A DNA stretch of 64,000 nt, from positions 1,922,001 to 1,986,000 of the forward strand of contig CP101406.1 in assembly GCA_024758765.1 (NCBI GenBank). Direction: 5' to 3'. Numbering within the stretch: the first letter of the stretch is position 1; the number at the start of each line of letters is the position of its first letter. The notes below the pieces were generated by a model. It did not search any database, was not told the origin of the DNA, and saw only the letters and a list, made by a program, of their open reading frames with translations. The DNA is from Mycobacterium sp. SVM_VP21. Its GTDB lineage: Bacteria > Actinomycetota > Actinomycetes > Mycobacteriales > Mycobacteriaceae. Made by a program: the position numbers and the translations under genes. Positions 57,475-64,000 of the stretch are shown here, in pieces.

Positions 57475-57783
57475 TTAGACGGGCGGTTTGTCCAGATCGG
57501 CCTTCAGATCACCCAGCCGCAGCGGCCGCGATGAGGACTCCAAGTATTCGGCGACGGCGTCGTGCTCGATCAATCCGAACCGTACCTGCAGGTCGACGGG
57601 GTTGAGGCCGAAGTACCTGGCGACTCGGATCAGATTGTCCGCGCTGATCAGTCGGCCCTCATGCGCCGCCTTGTAGTAGGCGGACTTGCGATAGCCGAAT
57701 GCCTCGTAGACCTCGGTCGCTCCTAGCGGCCTGCCCACGAGGTAGGGCAACACGACGGTTGGGTCTTTGTGACGATCGTCCAC
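57475..57783 (-). CDS. Small helix-turn-helix regulator
   Basis: This protein of about 102 aa has an HTH: GATEVYEAFGYRKSAYYKAAHEGRL, then SADNLIRVARYFGLNPVDLQVRFGLI, the usual 'helix-turn-helix plus NP' pattern of immunity/phage-like repressors. GTG 57783 is chosen because AAGGTG lies 7 nt upstream (57791-57796). The frame continues upstream with non-conserved sequence. It heads the operon of three seven-TM paralogues, with 28 bp to the first, and so probably regulates them or acts with them. Target and effector unknown. Confidence 0.72.
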   Translation of the reverse strand: MDDRHKDPTVVLPYLVGRPLGATEVYEAFGYRKSAYYKAAHEGRLISADNLIRVARYFGLNPVDLQVRFGLIEHDAVAEYLESSSRPLRLGDLKADLDKPPV

Positions 57784-57853
57784 AGCAATACACCTTAGCT
57801 CGTCTTCGTGGACCGCACAAGTATTTCGGAAACTCGGCGGAGTGTAATTACTA

Positions 57854-59107
57854 CTAAAACCGACTGGGAGTAAGCAATTCAAGCATTGCACAGGCTGCAA
57901 TCCTGGTTCCGAGCGGGATAGCGGAAAGGTCGACCACATAGTCCGGCGAGTGCGGTGTGTAGGGGAACAATTGGCCTTTTTCTGCGGACTTCGCGTACAC
58001 CTGTGGATCGGCCACCCCGACCAGCAGATATGCCAGCGGAACGTCGACGTGCGGCCCTTTGAGCAGGTGGCAATCCTCCGAGCCGGTCAGCGCCGGAAGC
58101 TGACGCACGACGTTATCCGGGCCGAGCAGATCGCCCAGCGCGGTTGCCACCCGGTCGGTCAGCGCGGTGTCGTTGACCAGTGGCGTGGCGCCACCGGCCA
58201 GGGTGATCTCCGGCAGCCGGTCTTCGGGCATGCCGTAGCTACGTGCGATACCCGTGCAGATCGTCCGAATACCGGTCAGCATCGTTTCGCGCACCGCGGG
58301 GTTGAACCAGCGCAGGTTGACTTTGAGCAGTGCCCGGTCCGGGATGACGTTGTAGGCACTGCCGGCCTGTACCGAGCCGACAGTCAGCACCGCTGTCTCG
58401 CTGGGGGCGACGGCCCGGCTGACAATGCTCTGGAACTGCACGACCGCCTGTGCCGCCATGAGCACCGGGTCGCGGGCCAGCTGGGGCATCGACCCATGCC
58501 CGCCTACGCCGTGGAACACGATGTCGAGCTGATCGGTACCGGCCATCCGTTCTCCGCCGACCGCGGCGACCATGCCGACCGATACCGGCGCGGTGTGCAG
58601 CGCCAGGAAAGCGTCCGGTCGGGGAGCGACGTCATAGAGGCCCGCGTCGATCATGGCTTGGGCGCCGGTGATCAGTTCCTCGGCGGGCTGTCCGATCAGC
58701 ACTGCGGTGCCCGACCAGGAGTCGGTGGTCTCGGCGAGCACCTTGGCCAACCCCAACATCCAGGTCACGTGCGCGTCGTGGCCGCACATGTGCCCCAGTG
58801 CCGGGTTACTGCTGGCGTAGTCCAGGCCGGTGGCCTCGGGCACTGCCAGCGCGTCCATGTCGGCCCGGTACATCACAACCGGGCCGGCGCCGTTGGCCAG
58901 CACCGCCACCACGCCGGTGCGACCGATCCCGGTGGTCACTGTGAAGCCGAGGTTGCCCAGTGCCTGCGCGGCGGTCCGCGCGGTGCGCACTTCGTGGAAC
59001 CCCAACTCGGGGTTGCGATGCAGGTCTTTGAAGATGTCGACCAGGCGCCGAGTGTCGGCCTGAACAATCCGGTCGATGTCGGCGACGTAGTCGCGCTGGT
59101 CCGTCAT
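57854..59107 (-). CDS. M20-family amidohydrolase/peptidase
   Basis: This 417-aa metal-dependent amidohydrolase (hippurate hydrolase/AmiB-like) has metal-binding segments ALGHMCGHDAHVTWM near residues 100-114 and GQPAEELITGAQAMI, and the typical lid domain (VFHGVGGHGSMPQLARDPV, GSAYNVIPDRALLKVNLRWF). The likely reaction is deacylation of N-acyl amino acids or similar amides, probably cytosolic. ATG 59107 overlaps the TGA of the upstream APH-fold gene (ATGA), so the two are translationally coupled. The frame extends further upstream but only as antisense-like sequence. Confidence 0.9.
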   Translation of the reverse strand: MTDQRDYVADIDRIVQADTRRLVDIFKDLHRNPELGFHEVRTARTAAQALGNLGFTVTTGIGRTGVVAVLANGAGPVVMYRADMDALAVPEATGLDYASSNPALGHMCGHDAHVTWMLGLAKVLAETTDSWSGTAVLIGQPAEELITGAQAMIDAGLYDVAPRPDAFLALHTAPVSVGMVAAVGGERMAGTDQLDIVFHGVGGHGSMPQLARDPVLMAAQAVVQFQSIVSRAVAPSETAVLTVGSVQAGSAYNVIPDRALLKVNLRWFNPAVRETMLTGIRTICTGIARSYGMPEDRLPEITLAGGATPLVNDTALTDRVATALGDLLGPDNVVRQLPALTGSEDCHLLKGPHVDVPLAYLLVGVADPQVYAKSAEKGQLFPYTPHSPDYVVDLSAIPLGTRIAACAMLELLTPSRF

Positions 59108-60129
59108 TTCGCGCTCGCCATCCAGGTCTGGGACCGGTCGAAGAGCCAGACGGCGGCCTCGTGCAACTGGTCGCCCACTTCCTTCTGCGCCATGCCTGCC
59201 GAGGCCCGGGCCAGGGTGCCCTCGATCACGATGGCCAGCTTGAAGGCGGCCATCACCGTGTACCACCCGATATGCGTCAGATCGCGCGAGCTGCCCGCGG
59301 CGTAGCGCTGTATCAGGTCATCGGGGGAGGCCAGCCCGTCCATGCCGGTCAGCGTGTGGCTGAACACGCTGGACCCGTCATCCTGGCGCCAGGTGGCCAG
59401 CAGCCAGCCCAGGTCCAACAGTGGGTCCCCGATGGTCGACATCTCCCAGTCCACGATGGCCGCCACCTCCGGTCCGGTGGGGGAGAACATCACGTTGGCC
59501 GCGTGATAATCGCCGTGCAGGATCCCCGGCTGCCAGGATGTCGGCACGTTGCGCTGTAGCCAGTCAGCGACGTCGTCGAGTCCGGGCAGGTCGGGCCCCC
59601 GGTAGTTCTCGAACTGCCGGTAAGAGTCCAGTTCGGAAAGCCACCGCGGCACTTGGCGTTCCAGGAAGCCGTCGGGTTTGCCGTAGTCCGCCAAGCCCAC
59701 CGCGACATGGTCGAGGGCACCGAGCTTCGCCAGCGCGTCGGCCATCGACAAACCCATGCCGTACCGGACCGTCGGGTCGCCGGCGTGCAGGGCGGGCAGT
59801 TCCCCACTCGCGTTGAACCCGTCGACCGGCTCCATCAGGTAGAACACCGCGTCACCGAGCACCGCGGGGTTATCGCATACCGCGATCAATCCCGGATGCG
59901 GCACGTCGGTGCCGGCCAACGCGGCCAGCAGCTGGGTCTCCCGCAGCATCACCGCGTTGCTGCGTGGTCGCAGATGCCGAGGGCCGCGCCGCAACACGTA
60001 GCTGCGGCCGGATCGGGTGAACTGCAGCATGACGTTCTGGGTGCCGCCGGACAGCTCGGTGACGTTCTCCAGCGGGCCCTCGCCCAGGCTCTGGGCGGAC
60101 ATCCAGTCCGCGACAGCTTCGAGGCTCAC
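59104..60129 (-). CDS. APH-fold phosphotransferase family protein (FadE36-like)
   Basis: This 341-aa protein of the aminoglycoside-phosphotransferase/kinase fold has the nucleotide loop LSGGTQNVMLQF and Lys/Arg region YVLRRGPR, the catalytic loop GILHGDYHAANVMF near residues 211-224, and the metal-binding IVDWEMSTIGDPLLDLGW. In mycobacteria such proteins are often encoded with acyl-CoA dehydrogenases and misnamed FadE36 (Rv3761c is a close relative as remembered). The exact substrate is unknown, and an antibiotic-resistance role is not indicated. GTG 60129 is the start. It is 46 bp after the NTF2-like gene, so it is in one operon with it and the amidohydrolase. Confidence 0.87.
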   Translation of the reverse strand: MSLEAVADWMSAQSLGEGPLENVTELSGGTQNVMLQFTRSGRSYVLRRGPRHLRPRSNAVMLRETQLLAALAGTDVPHPGLIAVCDNPAVLGDAVFYLMEPVDGFNASGELPALHAGDPTVRYGMGLSMADALAKLGALDHVAVGLADYGKPDGFLERQVPRWLSELDSYRQFENYRGPDLPGLDDVADWLQRNVPTSWQPGILHGDYHAANVMFSPTGPEVAAIVDWEMSTIGDPLLDLGWLLATWRQDDGSSVFSHTLTGMDGLASPDDLIQRYAAGSSRDLTHIGWYTVMAAFKLAIVIEGTLARASAGMAQKEVGDQLHEAAVWLFDRSQTWMASAK

Positions 60130-60175
60130 GGGGGAAACGTACCCGGCTGGCCGCCGCGGCTTGCCCGGATTCGCG

Positions 60176-60529
60176 TCAGCTCTTGGGGCGCACCTGCTGC
60201 GAAATCGTCTGCACCCGAATCGAGTCGTCGTCGAACAGGAACGTGTCTACCCCGTCGACGCGGAAACCGCGTGGGCCCCGTGCGTCCAGAGTCCATTCCA
60301 GCAGCAGCACATTGCCGCTGTAGGTCTGCGACTTGATCTCGAACGTCGCATCTGCCAGTGCGGCGGCAAGCTGGCTGAACGCGGCCCGAATGCCGTCCGT
60401 GCCCTGCGCCACGCCGGCGGCGGTGATCAGTGCGGAGTCGTCGGTGTAGTCGACGAGCAGCTCGTCGACGTCGCGGGCGAGCAACGCTTGGATGTGATGG
60501 TCGAAGATTTCCTGCGGTGAGCGTGCCAT
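60176..60529 (-). CDS. NTF2-like (SnoaL/DUF4440-type) protein
   Basis: This 117-aa cone-shaped NTF2-like fold protein begins MARSPQEIFDHHIQALLARDVDELLVDYTDDSALIT (the first 15 residues are MARSPQEIFDHHIQA). It has GTDGIRAAFSQLAAAL and a terminal beta-strand region VDTFLFDDDSIRVQTISQQVRP. Members may be small-molecule isomerases or dimer partners, and no catalytic residues can be assigned. The start ATG 60529 is chosen over a long upstream frame lacking conservation. It is divergent from tcrX, with 75 bp between them. Confidence 0.82.
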   Translation of the reverse strand: MARSPQEIFDHHIQALLARDVDELLVDYTDDSALITAAGVAQGTDGIRAAFSQLAAALADATFEIKSQTYSGNVLLLEWTLDARGPRGFRVDGVDTFLFDDDSIRVQTISQQVRPKS

Positions 60530-60604
60530 GCGATGAACATATCGGCGGGACCGACATACTGGAACGTGATGTCTGCGCCACGGGGATCGGTCGAACGCGT
60601 CGTG

Positions 60605-61309
60605 ATGTCGCGCGCCGACGGCAAGCCCATCACGGTGCTGGTGGTCGACGACGAGTCGGTCCTGGCCGAGATGGTGTCGATGGCGCTGCGCTACGAGGGC
60701 TGGACCACCGCGACCGCGGGGGATGGCGCTTCGGCGATCGCCGCTGCCAAGGCCGAACGCCCCGACGTCGTGGTGCTCGACGTGATGCTTCCCGACATGA
60801 GCGGACTCGACGTCCTGCACAAGCTGCGGGAGATCAACCCGCGGCTACCGGTGCTGTTCTTGACCGCCAAGGACGGCCTGGAGGACCGCATTGCGGGGCT
60901 GACCGCCGGCGGCGATGACTACGTCACCAAGCCGTTCAGCATCGAAGAAGTGGTGTTGCGGCTGCGGGCGCTGTTGCGCCGCACCGGGGTGAGCACCGCC
61001 GAGGCCGGCGCCCAGATCGTGGTCGGTGACCTGGTGCTCGACGAGGATTCCCATGAGGTGACCCGGGGTGGTGATCCGATCACGTTGACGTCCACCGAAT
61101 TCGAGCTGCTGCGTTACCTGATGCACAACGCCAAGCGGGTGCTGTCCAAGGCGCAGATCCTGGACCGGGTGTGGGACTACGACTTCGGCGGCCGGGCCAA
61201 CATCGTCGAGCTTTACATCTCCTATCTGCGTAAGAAGATCGACAACGGCCGACCGCCGATGATCCACACGCTGCGCGGTGCGGGCTATGTGCTCAAGCCG
61301 ACTGTGTAA
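60605..61309 (+). CDS. tcrX: Two-component response regulator, TcrX-like (OmpR family)
   Basis: This 234-aa OmpR/PhoB-type response regulator has the acid pair Asp15-Asp16, phosphoacceptor Asp59 (VVLDVMLP) and a conserved Lys in YVTKPFS near residue 108. The C-terminal winged-helix DNA-binding domain contains LTSTEFELLRYLM, LSKAQILDRVWDYDF and IHTLRGAGYVLKP. The start ATG 60605 (MSRADGKPITVLVVDD) gives exactly the 234 aa of TcrX. Upstream in-frame starts lack an SD and conservation. It is followed by the kinase gene with a 23-nt overlap. In M. tuberculosis TcrX/TcrY is described as a two-component system; its signal is not certain here. Confidence 0.9.
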   Translation: MSRADGKPITVLVVDDESVLAEMVSMALRYEGWTTATAGDGASAIAAAKAERPDVVVLDVMLPDMSGLDVLHKLREINPRLPVLFLTAKDGLEDRIAGLTAGGDDYVTKPFSIEEVVLRLRALLRRTGVSTAEAGAQIVVGDLVLDEDSHEVTRGGDPITLTSTEFELLRYLMHNAKRVLSKAQILDRVWDYDFGGRANIVELYISYLRKKIDNGRPPMIHTLRGAGYVLKPTV

Positions 61310-62810
61310 ATCGCGGCAAGCCAGCCTGTGGCGCACCTGGTCGCTGCGGGCGCGGCTGCTGGCCGGTCAGATCGTGCTGCTCACCGTGGCCTGCCTGGGT
61401 ATCGGCGCAGTGACGGAACTGGCCCTCTACCAGTATCTGGTCGGCCAACTCGACCACCAGCTCTCCGACGCCTCGCGCCGCTCCGCGCGGCTGCACGGCC
61501 AGCCCCTGCCCCCGCCCGGGCACCGCCACCACCGGCCGCGCCCGGGGCCTGGCCCGGACTTCCTGGACGCCCCCGGCCAGCCGGCCGGCATGGTCGGTGC
61601 CGTGATGGAAAGCGGGAATGTTCCCGGGCCCGGTCAAGAAGTCGAGGCGGGCTATCTGAGCATCTCGGGTCAGCGGGAGGAGCTGAGTCCTTCTGCCACA
61701 ACACGATTGACCGATGTATCGGCTGGGGAACCTCCGGTGACTCGCCGCCTCGACGGCGTGGGCCGCTACCGGGTGGTTGCGACCACCGCTCGACGTGGTG
61801 ACGACGTGATCGTCACCGGGCTGCCGCTGGCTGCGGTGGACGACACCATGGTTCGGGTGCTGCTGATCTTCGGGCTGGTCACCCTGGTCGCCGTGGCCGC
61901 GGTGGCCACCGCCGGCAGTGTGGTAATCCGGCGAGCACTGACCCCGCTGCGCCGCGTCGCGCAGACCGCCGGCGAAGTCGCCGGCCTGCCGTTGGATCGC
62001 GGTGAGGCGACGCTGCCGGTGCGGGTCGCCGAATCCGACGCCAATCCCCGCACCGAGGTCGGACAACTCGGCGCGGCGGTCAACCGGATGCTCGACCACA
62101 TCGCGGCCGCGCTGTCCACCCGCCAGGACAGCGAGACCCGGGTGCGCCAATTCGTCGCCGACGCCAGTCATGAGTTACGCACGCCGCTGACTGCGATCCG
62201 CGGTTACACCGAATTGGCGCAACGCATCCCGGTATCCGATGGCGCGGACTCCGAATCCCTGGCGCATGCGTTGAGCCGGGTGCAGTCCGAGACCGAGCGG
62301 ATGACCCAACTGGTCGAAGACCTGCTGCTGCTGGCCCGGTTGGACTCCGGCCGACCGCTGGAGCACGAACCGGTGGACCTGTCCCGGATGGCGGTCGACA
62401 CGGTCAGTGATGCCCACGTGGGAGGACCGGACCATCAGTGGCAACTCGATCTGCCCGACGAGCCGGTGACGGTGCCCGGTGACGCCGCCCGTTTGCACCA
62501 GGTGGTGGCCAATCTGCTGACCAACGCCCGCGTCCACACCGGCCCGGGAACCGTGGTGACTCTTCGGCTGGGTATCGACGGGGATGAGGCCGTGCTCAGC
62601 GTCACCGATGACGGGCCGGGCATCCCCGCGGAGTTCCTTCCGGAGATCTTCCAGCGGTTCGCCCGCGGCGACACCTCCCGGTCGCGCAAGGGCGGCAGTA
62701 CCGGTCTCGGGTTGGCGATCGCCTCGGCGGTGGTCCGGGCGCACCGGGGCACCATCGCCGTCAGCAGTGAACCCGGCCGGACCGCGTTCACCGTGCGCCT
62801 GCCCCGGTAG
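61287..62810 (+). CDS. tcrY: Sensor histidine kinase, TcrY-like
   Basis: This 507-aa membrane histidine kinase starts at ATG 61287, overlapping the end of tcrX; GTG 61278 is an alternative. The first TM is near residues 20-42. An extracytoplasmic region contains a proline/histidine-rich segment (QPLPPPGHRHHRPRPGPG). The second TM is near residues 187-207, then a HAMP linker. The phosphoacceptor His295 lies in ADASHELRTPLTAIRGY. The ATPase domain has NLLTNARVHT, DDGPGIP and STGLGLAIASAVVRAH. It pairs with the upstream regulator. Length is somewhat above the remembered TcrY (475 aa), mainly through the Pro-rich segment. Confidence 0.9.
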   Translation: MCSSRLCKSRQASLWRTWSLRARLLAGQIVLLTVACLGIGAVTELALYQYLVGQLDHQLSDASRRSARLHGQPLPPPGHRHHRPRPGPGPDFLDAPGQPAGMVGAVMESGNVPGPGQEVEAGYLSISGQREELSPSATTRLTDVSAGEPPVTRRLDGVGRYRVVATTARRGDDVIVTGLPLAAVDDTMVRVLLIFGLVTLVAVAAVATAGSVVIRRALTPLRRVAQTAGEVAGLPLDRGEATLPVRVAESDANPRTEVGQLGAAVNRMLDHIAAALSTRQDSETRVRQFVADASHELRTPLTAIRGYTELAQRIPVSDGADSESLAHALSRVQSETERMTQLVEDLLLLARLDSGRPLEHEPVDLSRMAVDTVSDAHVGGPDHQWQLDLPDEPVTVPGDAARLHQVVANLLTNARVHTGPGTVVTLRLGIDGDEAVLSVTDDGPGIPAEFLPEIFQRFARGDTSRSRKGGSTGLGLAIASAVVRAHRGTIAVSSEPGRTAFTVRLPR

Positions 62811-62918
62811 TCACCTCCCGCGAGTGTGCGTGTCTGTCCCGCGACTCGCGGGGTTTGCCGTACAACTGCGCACGCTCGCCCGGGTTTGCACCCGCCGCCC
62901 GGCGGGTAGGTGACCCAG

Positions 62919-63104
62919 ATGAATCCCGAACTGCCACCCGAGCCGGGCCGGCCGGAAGAGCCGCCGCACCGGCGTGCTCCCGAGGAGCCGCCGGAACGAC
63001 TGGTGCCCGCGGAACCGCCGGAACGCCTGGCGCCCACGGAGGTGCCGGAACGGCTGGTTCCCGAAGACCCGCCGGCCCCGCCCGACGACTCACCGGAGAG
63101 GTGA
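62919..63104 (+). CDS. Small Pro/Glu-rich repeat protein
   Basis: This small protein of about 61 aa (MNPELPPEPGRPEEPPHRR...) is composed of near-tandem 'EPPERLxP' units (EEPPERLVPAEPPERLAP, TEVPERLVPEDPP). ATG 62919 has AGGTG at 62908-62912. No signal peptide or known domain. The acidic, proline-rich low-complexity composition suggests an intrinsically disordered linker-like peptide. Coding status rests on the RBS and in-frame repeats, so it is moderate. It lies between tcrY and the alkyl sulfatase on the same strand. Confidence 0.5.
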   Translation: MNPELPPEPGRPEEPPHRRAPEEPPERLVPAEPPERLAPTEVPERLVPEDPPAPPDDSPER

Positions 63105-63105
63105 T

Positions 63106-63243
63106 CTGACGCGTGCTGAAGAAGGCGACGAATCCATCCGTGACTACGCCCACGAGGCACGCGAGACCCGCGACCGGGTCGCCCGCCCGTCGTGGCCGAC
63201 GCGGCCGCGCAACGCACTGACCTCGTTGCGCCGGCGCCGTTGA
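63106..63243 (+). CDS. Possible small basic ORF (CTG start), doubtful
   Basis: A 45-codon frame (LTRAEEGDESIRDYAHEAR..., ending SLRRRR) follows the Pro/Glu-rich ORF. It has GGAGAGG at 63095-63101 four bases before CTG 63106 but no ATG, GTG or TTG in frame. The peptide shows a plausible helical charged stretch, but the non-standard start makes it doubtful. Confidence 0.2.
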   Translation: MTRAEEGDESIRDYAHEARETRDRVARPSWPTRPRNALTSLRRRR

Positions 63244-63290
63244 CGCGGCAACCCACGCCGGGACACGGCATTGGTGGCAAGCTGGGCGCC

Positions 63291-64000
63291 ATGGAAGACC
63301 AGCCGGTGAGTGCAACGATCGAGGCCGCCCATGCCGAGCACCGCAGCACGCTGCCCTTCGGCGACACAACAGATTTCGCCGACGCCGACCGCGGCTTCAT
63401 CGCCGCATTGACGCCGTGCGTCATCACCGCCGCCGACGGCCGGGTGGTGTGGGACAACGACAGCTACGACTTCCTCGCCGGTGACCCGCCGACCTCGGTG
63501 CACCCGTCGCTGTGGCGCCAATCGCAGCTGGCGGCCAAACAGGGCCTCTATGAAGTGGTTGAGGGCATCTACCAGGTCCGCGGCTTCGATCTGTCCAACA
63601 TCACCTTCGTCGAGGGCGACACCGGCGTCATCGTCATCGATCCGCTGATCTCCACCGAGGTCGCCGCCGCCGCCCTGAAGCTCTACCGCGAACACCGCGG
63701 TGGTGAGCGCCCCGTCACCGCGGTCATCTACACCCACAGCCACGTCGACCATTTCGGCGGTGTGCTGGGTGTGACCTCGCAGGCCGACGTCGACGCCGGC
63801 CGGGTGGCCGTACTCGCCCCGGAGGGCTTCATCGAGCATGCGGTGTCCGAGAACGTCTACGCCGGCACCGCGATGACGCGGCGTGCCGCCTACATGTACG
63901 GCACCGTGCTGGCGCGCGGCCCCCACGGGCAGGTCGGCTGCGGCCTGGGACAGAACACCTCGACCGGGGAAGTGTCCGTCATCGTCCCCACCGTCACCAT
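63291..64000 (+). CDS. Alkyl sulfatase, metallo-beta-lactamase fold (3' end beyond window)
   Basis: This is the N-terminal 236 residues of a protein that continues past the window end. ATG 63291 (MEDQPVSATIEAAHAEHRS) opens a frame with the SdsA1/alkyl-sulfatase features WRQSQLAAKQGLYEVVEGIYQVRG, DLSNITFVEGDTGVIVIDPL, THSHVDHFGGVLGV (zinc-binding H-x-H-x-D-H) and GLGQNTSTGEVS. Relatives hydrolyse primary or secondary alkyl sulfates such as SDS. In M. tuberculosis Rv3762c, near tcrXY, is the remembered counterpart. Full-length members are about 600-650 aa and end in an SCP2-like domain, which is not visible here. Confidence 0.92.
   Translation, partial: MEDQPVSATIEAAHAEHRSTLPFGDTTDFADADRGFIAALTPCVITAADGRVVWDNDSYDFLAGDPPTSVHPSLWRQSQLAAKQGLYEVVEGIYQVRGFDLSNITFVEGDTGVIVIDPLISTEVAAAALKLYREHRGGERPVTAVIYTHSHVDHFGGVLGVTSQADVDAGRVAVLAPEGFIEHAVSENVYAGTAMTRRAAYMYGTVLARGPHGQVGCGLGQNTSTGEVSVIVPTVT

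Overview
The window is chromosomal DNA from a high-GC mycobacterium. Evidence: two fatty-acyl-AMP ligases, a PE-PPE-domain hydrolase, an MbtK-type siderophore acyltransferase, giant PGRS glycine-repeat proteins, a TcrX/TcrY-like two-component pair, and a gene run (quinone oxidoreductase, lipE, echA21, a TIGR03086-type protein, hisC2/pat, tRNA-Ser, tRNA-Arg) that matches, from memory, the Rv3777-Rv3772 neighbourhood of M. tuberculosis in inverted order. The richness in PGRS proteins lacking a PE domain is reminiscent of the Mycolicibacter/terrae group, but that placement is inference only.

Layout. (1) 95-5634: a PE-PPE hydrolase and two convergent FAAL genes. (2) 5889-30053: two long repeat proteins with a GjpA-porin-like N-terminus, then two enormous PGRS proteins (about 3132 and 2996 aa) that share a roughly 920-bp, apparently identical N-terminal tract and flank a solitary mbtK-like gene on the other strand. 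(3) 30127-33364: an IS1182-like element whose transposase gene is split by a 1462-bp IS256-family element with an 8-bp target duplication. The outer element landed exactly on the TAG stop codon of the quinone oxidoreductase gene. (4) 33365-47089: two related cassettes of the form MarR - GjpA-like - PGRS. In the first the regulator is a fusion of two MarR domains; in the second three separate MarR genes occupy the same place. A tRNA-Ser(TGA) lies between the cassettes. (5) 47339-54320: conserved metabolic genes, with the echA21-smr-tesB-lipE operon on the minus strand, a terC gene, a GXWXG/DUF4334 gene with two operator-like palindromes, an SRPBCC gene and hisC2/pat. (6) 54419-57783: two tRNAs, an IdeR-like iron box in front of a frameshifted blaI-like gene, and an operon of a small HTH protein plus three tandem seven-TM paralogues. 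(7) 57854-64000: an M20 amidohydrolase, an APH-fold protein, an NTF2-like protein, tcrX/tcrY, a proline-rich small protein and the start of an alkyl sulfatase that runs off the window.

Most notable pattern. Secreted PGRS proteins here have no PE domain. They carry an arginine-rich signal peptide and a short WINSxFG domain, and three of the four lie 46-81 bp behind a GjpA-like gene on the same strand (the fourth follows the mbtK interruption). In two loci MarR regulators of one paralogous family stand immediately upstream. This suggests a duplicated envelope-protein module (regulator + porin-like protein + surface PGRS protein). No function is demonstrated by the sequence itself.
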